A stretch of 64,000 nucleotides of DNA from Elusimicrobium simillimum (GTDB taxonomy: Bacteria > Elusimicrobiota > Elusimicrobia > Elusimicrobiales > Elusimicrobiaceae). A program made the position numbers and the translations under genes. The DNA lies in NCBI RefSeq assembly GCF_049639735.1, contig NZ_JBEVVA010000003.1, forward strand, positions 1,426,001-1,490,000, in the 5' to 3' direction. A model generated the notes under the pieces. It saw only the letters and a program-made list of their open reading frames with translations, searched no databases and was not told where the DNA came from. How positions within the stretch are numbered: position 1 is the stretch's first letter; every line of letters begins with the position of its first letter. Below are positions 27,248 through 35,644 of this stretch, piece after piece.

Positions 27248-28588
27248 TTATTTCCCCAGGCTTGCTATAACGGCAAGGCGTGTAAGATTTTCTATTTTTA
27301 AATCAACTAAATTTATTTGGCTTTCAGTAAGGCGGAAGTTGGCGTTGTCCACCTCCAGGAAAGTTACCGCGCCGGCTTTGTATGAGCTGTACGTAAGGTC
27401 AGACGTTTTGGCGGCGTCTTTAATAATTTTGCCCGCCAGGTCGCGCTCTATACCTATAGAATAAAGGCGGTCTTTGGCAGAGTCAAACATAGTTTTAATA
27501 TTGTGGTAGGTAACCTCTTTTTGCGCCTGGGCCGTGGCGGCAAAAGCACGCTGCTCTTTGGCCTGCGAGCGTGTGCGCCCGCCCTCAAACAAAGGCATAA
27601 CCAAACTGAGCGAACCTCTGCCCAAAAATACGTCCTCTATTACAGGCCCGTTGGGGTACTCCCAATACGCGCCCGCTTTAAAGGTAATTTTGGGCCACAG
27701 AGCGGAGGTATAACTGGAAGCTATTTTTTCATAATACTCGGCCAGTCTGTCGGCGGAAAGTAATGTTGGCGAAGACTCGTCAAAGCTAAAATAATTGTAC
27801 ACGGCAAAATACTGTAAACTGTCGTCCACATTATCTGTGCGTAACGCCGCTGAGCCTTCTTTAATAGCGTCCGTAGGTTTAATGCGGTAATCTATAGGAT
27901 AGGCGGGGTCAATGCCAAAATTATCTAAGGTAACTTCAAAAAGACTTCTAAGGTCGGCCGCCGTGGCCGCGCGCATGGCGCTGATTTGCGACAGCACGCT
28001 AAGCACCTGCTTGTTGGCCATGGTAACGTCCAACTCGCTTTTTGCACCCGCGTTAAAGGCGGACTTTACGTCACGCAGCTGCTTGCCAGCCACTTCCAGC
28101 TGGCTGGTAAGCAGGTACATTCTTTCTAAATCCTGCTGTACTTTAAAGTACGCCGTTCTGGCGGAAAGCAAAACCTGTTTTTTGCCCCATTCATAATCCT
28201 GCTGTTTGGACTCGTACATAAGCTTGGCGCTTTTGTGCTGGTCGCTGCGGGCGCCGTAGTCAAATATTGTATAGTGAAGCACCGGCCCGGCGGAATAACC
28301 CCAATTGTCGCCAAACTCCATTTTTTTGCTGAAACCCGGCAGGTCGAACTCCAGTTCAGGCACTTCCGTTGTATAAGATCCCCCAGCCTCTAAATTTATA
28401 GTTGGGTACATGGTTGACTTTATGCTGTCATACGCCAACTGCGCCGCATCCGCCGCACTTGCAAGCGCGCGCAGCTGCGGGGCGTTTTTAAGCGCGGCTT
28501 CTTCGCACGCTTTAAGGCTTAGGTACTGCTCCCCTTTCAGCGGCAAACACAGCGCCAAGGCCGCGGCAAATAAAATATACTTTTTCAT
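27248..28588 (-). CDS. TolC-family outer membrane efflux channel (system 1)
   Basis: The 446-residue protein has a signal peptide (about residues 1-19, cleaved near LKG-EQ) and two tandem OEP repeats rich in long helices (about 25-215 and 255-440). This is the plan of a trimeric TolC channel. CGGAGA precedes the ATG. It is second in the operon, 37 bases after the TetR gene, and gives the pump its exit through the outer membrane. Confidence 0.9.
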   Translation of the reverse strand: MKKYILFAAALALCLPLKGEQYLSLKACEEAALKNAPQLRALASAADAAQLAYDSIKSTMYPTINLEAGGSYTTEVPELEFDLPGFSKKMEFGDNWGYSAGPVLHYTIFDYGARSDQHKSAKLMYESKQQDYEWGKKQVLLSARTAYFKVQQDLERMYLLTSQLEVAGKQLRDVKSAFNAGAKSELDVTMANKQVLSVLSQISAMRAATAADLRSLFEVTLDNFGIDPAYPIDYRIKPTDAIKEGSAALRTDNVDDSLQYFAVYNYFSFDESSPTLLSADRLAEYYEKIASSYTSALWPKITFKAGAYWEYPNGPVIEDVFLGRGSLSLVMPLFEGGRTRSQAKEQRAFAATAQAQKEVTYHNIKTMFDSAKDRLYSIGIERDLAGKIIKDAAKTSDLTYSSYKAGAVTFLEVDNANFRLTESQINLVDLKIENLTRLAVIASLGK

Positions 28589-28625
28589 AGTTCTCCGTTT
28601 TAGCCGGTTAATTTAAATCAGCCGG

Positions 28626-29243
28626 CTACTTAAAAATACTGTTTATTACAAATTCTATACGGTCGTGCTCCTGCGCGTCCACACGGGGCTTTCTTTCTTT
28701 TATGCCAAGCTTAACCGTCATGCCAAGGCGCTCAAAGGTGCCCTCCATAAGGCGCGGCATAAAAATGTGCATGACTAAAACCATTATTATGCTTTCCGTA
28801 TTAAGGTGCGCGGCCTCCGGTTTTTTAGCGGCACGGGCTACTTCTTTAAAAAGCATGCTTATATGCGCGGTAAAGTGCCCGGCAATAAATTCTAATATAT
28901 TTTTATTACCTTGCATAACGTCAGACGCCAAAGCGGAAAGCAATATTTTGTTCTCTCTTGCAAAGGCGGAAATTTCAAAAAGAATGTTTTTGATGTTTTC
29001 GCGCGGCATAGCGGTGGGCGGCGTGTGGGTGGTTATGTTTTGAATCATGCTGCCGTAAAGGCGTTTAAGCACCTGCTCGTCAAAGTTTTCTTTGTTTTTA
29101 AAATAATAGTGAAACATACCAAGGTTAACCTTGGCCTTGGCGCAGACCTCGCGCACGCTGATGGCGTTTAGCCCTTTTTTGCGGGCCAGCGTAAGCGCTG
29201 TTTTAATAAGTTTTTCATCTAAGGCGGTGCTTTTTCTTGCCAT
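28626..29243 (-). CDS. TetR-family repressor of the efflux operon
   Basis: The 205-residue regulator has an N-terminal TetR helix-turn-helix (about 10-58, ending VNLGMFHYYFKNKENFDEQVL) and a helical ligand-binding domain. It is the first gene of the seven-gene efflux operon, so it represses itself and the pump together. The promoter 15-60 bases upstream holds two TATACA-NN-TGTATA operators. A substrate of the pump or a related toxic compound is the likely inducer. Confidence 0.92.
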   Translation of the reverse strand: MARKSTALDEKLIKTALTLARKKGLNAISVREVCAKAKVNLGMFHYYFKNKENFDEQVLKRLYGSMIQNITTHTPPTAMPRENIKNILFEISAFARENKILLSALASDVMQGNKNILEFIAGHFTAHISMLFKEVARAAKKPEAAHLNTESIIMVLVMHIFMPRLMEGTFERLGMTVKLGIKERKPRVDAQEHDRIEFVINSIFK

Positions 29244-29258
29244 ATGTCCTCTTTTTAT

Positions 29259-29304
29259 TATACAAGTGTATAGTAATTATACACATGTATAATTAAACTG
29301 TCAA
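29259..29304 (-). promoter_or_regulatory. Consensus promoter with two TetR operators
   Basis: On the minus strand TTGACA (29304-29299), 17 bases and TATAAT (29281-29276) make a perfect sigma-70 type promoter. Operator 1 is a 20-bp perfect palindrome, AATTATACA CA TGTATAATT (29275-29294), covering the spacer and -10 box. Operator 2, TATACA AG TGTATA (29259-29272), covers the start-site region. Centres are 19 bp apart, about two helical turns. AGAGGA then serves the TetR ATG at 29243. Confidence 0.88.
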
Positions 29305-29364
29305 GGCCTAATTAAAAATACCGCCGCAATATGTTTTATAATAATGCGCAGGCCTATTATTTTT

Positions 29365-29444
29365 TGTAGGGGCGGAGCTTGTCTCCGCCCGTTTAAGGCG
29401 CCGCATTTCATTAGTAAAGGGCGGACACAAGGTCCGCCCCTACA
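29365..29444. repeat. TGTAGGGGCGGA inverted repeat
   Basis: Two 26-bp arms (29365-29390 and 29419-29444) match at 24 positions in inverted orientation around a 28-base centre. Each arm is itself palindromic (GGGCGGA...TCCGCCC). One arm of the same repeat occurs at 41318-41343. Confidence 0.8.
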
Positions 29445-29472
29445 GGTATTATTTTTCTTATTGTTTGTGTTT

Positions 29473-30726
29473 TTAAAATTTATATTTGAATTTGAAGGCG
29501 TACTGTGTGATGTCCTGCACTATTACGGGCGCGGGGTAGCGGGCGTCGTAGTATTCATCGGGGTTAAAGCGTGCGTAGATAAATGTAAGGTCCATATTTT
29601 TAAACGGGGTTACGGTGAGGGCAATATCCATTTCGGTGCCTATATGCAAGCCGTCTGAAATTATGCCTGTTTCGCTTATAGAATAAATGTCAAAATCCAG
29701 TTTTAAAAATTTGGCAAAGCCCGGCACAAACGTGGCGCCAAGGTTGTAAGCGGTAATATTATTAACGCTTCCGGCGGTGGAATATCTGCGCTGGTCAGGC
29801 AAAACACCTATATTGTTAATATCCGTCCCGGTAAAAATAGAACCGAGGTAAACATAGTTGTGTATGCCTTCAAACGCCGGGGAATCGTCGTAGTCGTCCA
29901 TACCCTCGGCCTTAACATACATAAACCTTAGCTTATAAAACCCTGCCTTATTTTCCCCCTGGCTGTTGGCTTTAAGCAAAAACGCCCCGGCCGACATATC
30001 GTGCCCCTTGGAATAATTACCGCCGTTTTTATTTTTGGCGTAAGAGAAATATAAATTTGTATCTTCCGTCAGGTCCAGCGTGGTATGGCCGCCATAAACA
30101 TAAATATTTCTTTTGGAGCTGCCGTCATCACTTCTTAAATTGTAAGCGAATGGCGTAATACTCCATATGCTAAATGGGCGCAGTGTAATGCTGGCGCCAT
30201 ACAAATCGCCCTTTTCGGTTTCAAAAATAGTCTCGGTTTCTTTACCTGCTATGGCGTAGAAAGATAACCAGGACAGCGGGTCAAAACCCAAAGTCACAGC
30301 GTCAAGCGAGCTTGCGCCGTGCGGCAGAAAGTCGTCATACAAACCGTAATAAGGCAGTAATGTATTTTGCTCGCCGTGAAATTGGCGCCCCGCTTTTACA
30401 CTTGCCCAGCCTGTATTAATGCCCGCTGTTAGCACGTAAAGGTCGGCCTCGGTCTGATTGTCGGAAAGTTCGCCGTAAACGTCATAATAAAAATATTTTC
30501 CCGCCGCCATAAAATCAGCGTTTAAAATACCGTGGGAAGCGGACAGCCCCAAACGCAGATTATTGGCCGAGGAAATATTGTTATTATTCTTTAAAAACGT
30601 AAAGCCGGGGGTGATGTCGCGCAGGTAAGAGGTGTTGGATGTTACCCAAACTTCACTCTGTAAGGTAAAAACAAAACTGTAGGCAGAACATAATAAAAAT
30701 AGAATATAAAGTGTAAACCGTCTCAT
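29473..30726 (-). CDS. Outer membrane beta-barrel protein (porin-like)
   Basis: The 417-residue protein has an N-terminal signal (about 1-20), then alternating amphipathic strands with many aromatic girdle residues. It ends in the typical C-terminal strand QYAFKFKYKF with terminal Phe. This supports a barrel of about 16-18 strands, resembling porins of the alginate-export/OprP-like groups. Substrate unknown. There is no good ribosome site in front of the ATG (TAGAAT lies eight bases upstream). It is transcribed alone, between the GNAT gene and the efflux promoter. Confidence 0.75.
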   Translation of the reverse strand: MRRFTLYILFLLCSAYSFVFTLQSEVWVTSNTSYLRDITPGFTFLKNNNNISSANNLRLGLSASHGILNADFMAAGKYFYYDVYGELSDNQTEADLYVLTAGINTGWASVKAGRQFHGEQNTLLPYYGLYDDFLPHGASSLDAVTLGFDPLSWLSFYAIAGKETETIFETEKGDLYGASITLRPFSIWSITPFAYNLRSDDGSSKRNIYVYGGHTTLDLTEDTNLYFSYAKNKNGGNYSKGHDMSAGAFLLKANSQGENKAGFYKLRFMYVKAEGMDDYDDSPAFEGIHNYVYLGSIFTGTDINNIGVLPDQRRYSTAGSVNNITAYNLGATFVPGFAKFLKLDFDIYSISETGIISDGLHIGTEMDIALTVTPFKNMDLTFIYARFNPDEYYDARYPAPVIVQDITQYAFKFKYKF

Positions 30727-30800
30727 TACTTTATATTCTATTTTTTATGATTATTGGGATATATACTTATAAACTGTTAAAACCTTATACAAACTTTGCA

Positions 30801-31247
30801 CTATAAAAGCTTTTCAAACAACTGCATATCTTTGCAAAGCTCACCGTTTTCTATGATAGGTTTTTTATAGTTTTTTACAAAAAAATCTTTAATAATACGC
30901 CCCGGTTTAAACCCTTGCTTTTCATAAAAAGTAAGGTTGCCGCCAGACGTAATAGCCGTACCTACACTCAGCTTAACCGCGCCCAGTTCACGCGCGTAAC
31001 ACGCCGCGTGCCACACAAGTTTTTTACCATAACCTCTGCCCCGGTAAGTGTCCAAAACAGCCAGGTTTTTAATTTCAAACCCGTCAGACTCTTTTGTTAC
31101 GCACATTACGCCGATTGGCTTATTGTAATGCTCCAACACAAACACGTCCGAGCGCGGCAAATACTTATTTACCGCCGCTTTCTCAGGGTCCGCCGATAGC
31201 AGCAGCGGCCACAGCTCTTCTATATTACCTGTCCACTTTTTAATCAT
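30801..31247 (-). CDS. GNAT-family N-acetyltransferase
   Basis: The 148-residue protein has the acetyl-CoA binding signature of GNAT enzymes, LAVLDTYRGRGYGKKLV (Q/RxxGxG/A). The preceding strand FEIKNLAVL and the later helix LTFYEKQGF are also typical. It starts immediately after the lexA-like stop codon (no gap), so it is probably translated from the same transcript. Substrate cannot be told from sequence; a link with stress response is only suggested by the neighbour. Confidence 0.85.
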   Translation of the reverse strand: MIKKWTGNIEELWPLLLSADPEKAAVNKYLPRSDVFVLEHYNKPIGVMCVTKESDGFEIKNLAVLDTYRGRGYGKKLVWHAACYARELGAVKLSVGTAITSGGNLTFYEKQGFKPGRIIKDFFVKNYKKPIIENGELCKDMQLFEKLL

Positions 31248-31844
31248 TTAAAAACTCTTTTTAATAACGCTTCTTACTATGCCCTCTACTTTAAAGGTGT
31301 CCGGGTCCGCAATTATTGGTATAAATTTGCGGTTATCGGACACCAGTAGTATTGACCCCCCGTCTTTAACAAAACGTTTTACCATAGTTTCTTCGTTATT
31401 TACACACACCACAATATCGTTAGGGCGGGGTGTGTTGGTCTGCTCTACAATCAGCCAGTCTTTGGCGTGGATAAGGTCTTCCATAGAAGTGCCCTTAGCC
31501 TCCACCATAAACCCGCGCTTAATGGGGAACTGCACCATAGCAGGGTCCACTGGGACAATGCGGGTGGGCGTGCCGTCCAGTATAGTGCCGCTGGGGCCGC
31601 ATTTGGCCATGCCGTACATTGGTAAATATAAAACCTTTTCTTCAGGATTTTTAATTTGATAATAATGCGGGTTGGTTGCGTTCCTTATAATATAGCCCTT
31701 TTTTTCCAGTTGGGTTATGTGGTGGTGGATAACGCTTTTGCTGGATATTTCCAGCTCATTAGCCAGCTCTTCCATGCTAAGCGGCTCCGCGATATGCTTT
31801 TCTAAAAGTTTTAATATAGACTGTTGGTTTTTATGTAATTTCAT
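31248..31844 (-). CDS. lexA: LexA-like repressor (HTH plus S24 peptidase)
   Basis: The 198-residue protein has an N-terminal winged helix (about 5-60) and a C-terminal LexA/UmuD-type self-cleaving domain. The catalytic Ser is in KGTSMEDLI and the Lys in ETMVKRFV. The cleavage site is probably Cys-Gly in MAKCGPSG, where LexA usually has Ala-Gly and UmuD has Cys-Gly. GGAGGG precedes the ATG. It probably controls a DNA-damage regulon and itself through repeats upstream, and is cotranscribed with the GNAT gene. Confidence 0.82.
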   Translation of the reverse strand: MKLHKNQQSILKLLEKHIAEPLSMEELANELEISSKSVIHHHITQLEKKGYIIRNATNPHYYQIKNPEEKVLYLPMYGMAKCGPSGTILDGTPTRIVPVDPAMVQFPIKRGFMVEAKGTSMEDLIHAKDWLIVEQTNTPRPNDIVVCVNNEETMVKRFVKDGGSILLVSDNRKFIPIIADPDTFKVEGIVRSVIKKSF

Positions 31845-31877
31845 AATCCCTCCAATACAAAATACTGCCCTACAAAT

Positions 31878-31923
31878 AAAATACGAAAAATTAAAACAAA
31901 TGTCAATGTTCTATTTTTTGTTC
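31878..31923 (-). promoter_or_regulatory. lexA promoter with GAAC direct repeat
   Basis: On the minus strand TTGACA (31906-31901), 17 bases and TATTTT (31883-31878) form the promoter. Immediately upstream lies GAAC-N8-GAAC (31923-31908), a direct repeat with 12-bp period (TAGAACA twice). It resembles the direct-repeat SOS boxes of alphaproteobacteria (GTTC-N7-GTTC) with one extra base. Operator role is inferred. Confidence 0.6.
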
Positions 31924-32053
31924 TAATATAAAATAAAGTTTTAAAGTAATATTTTTATACCAATATCCCGCCCTTTCCCCGTCGTTATCCCTTACTTTCC
32001 CCAAAAAAACGCTTTATTCTATTACTTTTAAAATTTTGTATGATATTAACAAT

Positions 32054-32614
32054 ATGATGCATACTTATACTAAAAAACAAGGCTGGATAGAGGTACTGTG
32101 CGGGTGCATGTACTCAGGCAAAAGCGAGGAGCTTATTGCCCGCTTACGCAAGGCAAAAATTGGCAAGCGCAAAATACAAATTTTTAATTCTTCTTTAGAC
32201 ACACGTTACGGCGAGGGGCAGGTTTCCAGCCATAACAAATCTAACTTACAAAGCGTTTGCGTGGAAAAGGCCGAGGATATTTTAAAACTGGTTGATCCGG
32301 GTACCCAGGTTGTAGGCATAGACGAAGGCAACTTTTTTGACAAAGGCCTTGTTGATGTTTGTGAAGAACTTGCAAAGCAAGGTAAACGTGTAATAGTGGC
32401 GGGGCTGGACCTGGACTATATGGGCAAACCGTTTGAATCCATGGCTATGCTGCTGCCCAAGGCGGAGTACCTTACCAAAAAACTTGCCGTATGCAACAAA
32501 TGCGGCAGCCCGGCCTGCAGAACACAAAGAATGGTAAAAAGCAAAACAAGAATTTTAGTAGGCGCCGCCGGTATGTACGAAGCCAGGTGCCGCAAATGCT
32601 TTAAACCTAAATAA
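32054..32614 (+). CDS. tdk: Thymidine kinase (type II)
   Basis: This 186-residue enzyme phosphorylates thymidine for salvage. Seen: Walker A GCMYSGKSEELI, the catalytic-acid strand VVGIDEGNFF, the lasso region LVGAAGMYEARC, and the structural zinc ligands CNKC and CRKC. The frame extends to a TTG at 32036, but there is no ribosome site for it. I start at the ATG at 32054, six bases after a weak -10-like GATATT. The mRNA may therefore be nearly leaderless. It is divergent from lexA. Confidence 0.92.
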   Translation: MMHTYTKKQGWIEVLCGCMYSGKSEELIARLRKAKIGKRKIQIFNSSLDTRYGEGQVSSHNKSNLQSVCVEKAEDILKLVDPGTQVVGIDEGNFFDKGLVDVCEELAKQGKRVIVAGLDLDYMGKPFESMAMLLPKAEYLTKKLAVCNKCGSPACRTQRMVKSKTRILVGAAGMYEARCRKCFKPK

Positions 32615-32640
32615 AAAAGTTGCACCGAATTTAAAGATAA

Positions 32641-32668
32641 AACTACCCCGCCGTTTGGCGGGGTAGTT
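32641..32668. terminator. Bidirectional terminator, tdk and nitroreductase
   Basis: A perfect 12-bp stem, AACTACCCCGCC GTTT GGCGGGGTAGTT, with A runs before and T runs after, lies between the convergent tdk and nitroreductase genes. Confidence 0.9.
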
Positions 32669-33268
32669 TTATTTAAAAATCTTAAGCCTTGTTTCCAGCG
32701 GGCCAAATTCTTTTTCGCCAGGCTCTTCTGTTTTTATGCCAAAGGGCATTTGGCCCTTTAACTTCCAGGAGTCCGCTATATCCCAAGTTTTTTTAACTTC
32801 TTCGTCTATAATGGGGTTATAGTGCTGTATGGACGCGCCAAAACCGGCGTCTTCAAGCATGGTCCACACTACAAATGTATGCATGCCGCCAGTCTGCTCT
32901 GACCACGGCGGAAAGTTGCCCGCGTAAGTGGGAAATTTATCCTGCAAACCTTTTACCACGCTTTCATCCTCAAAAAATAATACCGTGCCGTACCCGGCGG
33001 CGAAAGAATTTATTTTATTTTCTGTAGGTTCAAATTTTTCCGCAGGCACGCGGGCGCGCAAAGTGCCCATAACTATATCCCAAAGTTTTTTGTGGTGCTC
33101 ACCCAGCAAAAGTACCATTCTGGTAGACTGCGAGTTAAAGGCGGACGGCGTGTTAAGCAAAGCGAACTCAAGTATTTCCTGTATTTGTTTGTCCGTAATC
33201 TCGCTTTTACCCGTGATAGCGTAGCAGCTGCGTCTGTTTTTAACAGCTTCTTTAAATGTTCTTGTCAT
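32669..33268 (-). CDS. Nitroreductase-family flavoprotein
   Basis: The 199-residue protein belongs to the FMN-dependent nitroreductase fold, in the compact group that includes HBN1/YfkO-like enzymes. Marks: the start KNRRSCYAIT (FMN phosphate-binding Arg), FALLNTPSAFNSQSTRMVLL, and the late EDAGFGASIQHYNP segment. It would use NAD(P)H to reduce nitro compounds or quinones. CAGGGGG precedes the ATG. Its stop lies inside the edge of the bidirectional terminator. Confidence 0.85.
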   Translation of the reverse strand: MTRTFKEAVKNRRSCYAITGKSEITDKQIQEILEFALLNTPSAFNSQSTRMVLLLGEHHKKLWDIVMGTLRARVPAEKFEPTENKINSFAAGYGTVLFFEDESVVKGLQDKFPTYAGNFPPWSEQTGGMHTFVVWTMLEDAGFGASIQHYNPIIDEEVKKTWDIADSWKLKGQMPFGIKTEEPGEKEFGPLETRLKIFK

Positions 33269-33314
33269 AAGTACCCCCTGTAAGCTTATGATATCATTAT
33301 ACTTAAAAAATAAA

Positions 33315-33341
33315 AAAAGCCCGCATATATAGCGGGCTTTT
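33315..33341 (-). terminator. Terminator of the thioredoxin gene
   Basis: A perfect 10-bp stem, AAAAGCCCGC ATATATA GCGGGCTTTT, lies 16 bases after the thioredoxin stop codon. Confidence 0.85.
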
Positions 33342-33356
33342 AAAATAATATTACTA

Positions 33357-33677
33357 TTATAACAACGCTTCTAATTCTTTTATTAAGTCTTCTTTTGACC
33401 TTTCGCCTACAATTTCTTTAACGGGTTTACCGTCTTTAAACAGTACCATTGTGGGCGTGGCGGAAACACCAAAGTCTGTTGTTTTTTTGGTGGCGACGTC
33501 AACGTCGGCTATAAATATTTTTACTTTGCCCTCAAGCTCGGCCGATACTTCTTTTATAATAGGCGCCATTCTTTTGCAGTGTCCGCACCAGGTGGCAAAA
33601 AACTCTACCATAAAAGGTGTTGTGGCGGCGGCAATTTCTGTATCAAATGTTTCGTCTGTAAGTATATGTTCGCTCAT
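33357..33677 (-). CDS. trxA: Thioredoxin with WCGHC active site
   Basis: This 106-residue protein is a full thioredoxin fold with the cis-proline in ATPTMVLF. The redox centre is WCGHCK, not the usual WCGPCK; His in this place is typical of protein disulfide isomerases and makes the disulfide more oxidising. No signal peptide is present, so it is cytoplasmic. It is probably an electron donor to peroxiredoxin and reductases. AAAGGGGAAAA precedes the ATG. Confidence 0.9.
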   Translation of the reverse strand: MSEHILTDETFDTEIAAATTPFMVEFFATWCGHCKRMAPIIKEVSAELEGKVKIFIADVDVATKKTTDFGVSATPTMVLFKDGKPVKEIVGERSKEDLIKELEALL

Positions 33678-33718
33678 ACTATTTTCCCCTTTCCTATAAT
33701 TTACCTAAATTGATTATA

Positions 33719-35581
33719 CTAATAATTCTTGCGTTTTTTAAGACAATTTATTTTGTAGCGCAACTTGCCGTCCTCTTCCACCTTTTTAACGCCGTGAAAT
33801 TCTGTGGAAAAGCCCGGGAACAGGTTATCAAACTGCTCGCTAATACGCAGAAAATCTATCACAGGCCCGCGCTCAAACATTTCCCCGGGCATTATCAGCG
33901 GTATGCCGGGCGGGTAGGGCAGTATGACAAATGTGGATATCCTGCCGTCCAAATCGTCCAGGCCGAGGTATTCTGTTTTGCCCTCCACCAGGCCATAGGC
34001 CGCCTTGTGCGGCGGCAGCGCGGCAACCGGGAAGTCGCTGTAAACTTTTGGGATAATCTCAAATATTTGGCATTGGTACAGGTAGTCGTGCACACGTTCG
34101 CACAAATCTTTCAGGCCCATTTCCGCCGGGTAAATATCCGGGTGCGCCACATTTAACTCCGGAAACACATTTAATATAGGTTCGTTTTTATCGTAAAGTT
34201 CTTTAAATTTATCAAGCGCTTTAAGCAGGCGTTCTGTTTTGTTTTCCCACACGCCGGGGGCAAACAGCACAAGTATATTATAAAAACCCGTCTTCTCAGG
34301 TATTATATTATGCGCAGACAAAAACTTGCTTACCACGCTGGCCGGTATGCCAAAGGGCTGCATCTCGCCGTTCTCCTCTATACCGGGGGTAAGCAGGGTT
34401 ACTTTAAGCGGGTCTAAAAGCACGTTTTCGTTTTCCAGTCCATGGAATCCGTGCCACTGCTCGCCGCCGTCTATAACCCAGTTGGCGGGATCTTTACCCA
34501 TGTGCCGCAGGTTCATTTCCGCCTGCCACAGTTCAAAGTACCAAGAGCCGTCTTTAATACTTTTTTTATAACGCCGCACAACTTCTTTACGGAATTTAAT
34601 GGCCTCTGTCAGCGCTCTATCCACAATTTTATACCCGTCGGACTCCATAATGGCGGACGATACGTCAAGCGACGCGAACATAGGGTAAAAAGGCGACGTG
34701 CTGGCGTGCATTAAACTGGCTTCTTTAAGCCCCTGCATGTCCAGCTCGTATTTACCCGTACCCTGCTTAAAGTGCAGCATAGACCCCTGCGAAAACGCCC
34801 ACAAAAGCTTATGCGTTGACTGCGTGGAAAACACCGGGGCCCTGTGCAGGCCGCGTTTTTTGCCATACGGGCTCATGGCGTAGCGCGTTTGGTACAGCGG
34901 GTGGAAATGGGCGTAGGCGTACCAGGCCTCGTCAAAATGCAAAAAGTGGGTAAGGTCGGCCATTTTATCTTTTATTTTTTCCACGTCGTAGATAAGGCCG
35001 TCGTAGGTGGAGTTTGTGATAACCGTAAGCTGCACTTTTTTGGCGCGTTTATTGGTAACTAAAGGGTTATCTTTTATTTTTTGGCGTATAGCTTCGGCCG
35101 TAAACTCGCTTTGCGGTATGGGGCCGATAAGGCCGTAGGAGTTTTGCGCGGGTTTAAGGTAAACGGGTATACATTCGTTTAAAATAATAGAGTGGATAAT
35201 AGACTTATGGCAGTTACGCCCGACAAGCACCACATCGCCCGGCGCGACCGAGCTGAAGAATACCACCTTATTAGCCGTAGAGGTACCGTTAAGTACAAAA
35301 AATGTCGTGTCCGCGCCAAATACTTTGGCGGCCTGCTTCTCGGCGTCTTCCGCCACGCCCTCGTGGTCTAAAATAGTGCCCATGGATACTACGCTGCTGG
35401 AAATGTCCGCTCGGAAGATGTTTTTACCAAAAAACTCGTAAAACTCTTTACCCAGAGTGTTTACATTATACCCCTTGCCGCCGGCGTGGCCGGGCGTGCT
35501 CCACATATCGGCATTTGTCTTGGCAAACGCTTTTAGGGCCTTAAAAAAAGGCGCCTTAACAGACTCCTTATCGTCACTCAT
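33719..35581 (-). CDS. Orn/Lys/Arg decarboxylase, lacking the wing domain
   Basis: This 620-residue fold-type I PLP decarboxylase has GTSTANK (cofactor loop), HFDEAWYAYAHFHP, the PLP lysine in STHKLLWAFSQGS, and the C-terminal PYPPGIPLIMPGE. The sequence follows the core of E. coli lysine decarboxylases closely but begins at the core. The roughly 130-residue N-terminal wing of LdcI/AdiA, which builds decamers and binds ppGpp in LdcI, is absent. The longer frame from 35623 lacks a ribosome site; TTTGGAG serves the ATG at 35581. It makes a polyamine-type amine and consumes a proton. Lysine versus arginine cannot be told here. Confidence 0.88.
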   Translation of the reverse strand: MSDDKESVKAPFFKALKAFAKTNADMWSTPGHAGGKGYNVNTLGKEFYEFFGKNIFRADISSSVVSMGTILDHEGVAEDAEKQAAKVFGADTTFFVLNGTSTANKVVFFSSVAPGDVVLVGRNCHKSIIHSIILNECIPVYLKPAQNSYGLIGPIPQSEFTAEAIRQKIKDNPLVTNKRAKKVQLTVITNSTYDGLIYDVEKIKDKMADLTHFLHFDEAWYAYAHFHPLYQTRYAMSPYGKKRGLHRAPVFSTQSTHKLLWAFSQGSMLHFKQGTGKYELDMQGLKEASLMHASTSPFYPMFASLDVSSAIMESDGYKIVDRALTEAIKFRKEVVRRYKKSIKDGSWYFELWQAEMNLRHMGKDPANWVIDGGEQWHGFHGLENENVLLDPLKVTLLTPGIEENGEMQPFGIPASVVSKFLSAHNIIPEKTGFYNILVLFAPGVWENKTERLLKALDKFKELYDKNEPILNVFPELNVAHPDIYPAEMGLKDLCERVHDYLYQCQIFEIIPKVYSDFPVAALPPHKAAYGLVEGKTEYLGLDDLDGRISTFVILPYPPGIPLIMPGEMFERGPVIDFLRISEQFDNLFPGFSTEFHGVKKVEEDGKLRYKINCLKKRKNY

Positions 35582-35644
35582 TTTTATCTCCAAAAATATC
35601 GTTGAAGAAATTATACATAACAAACAGCGTTTTGTAACGGGTAT

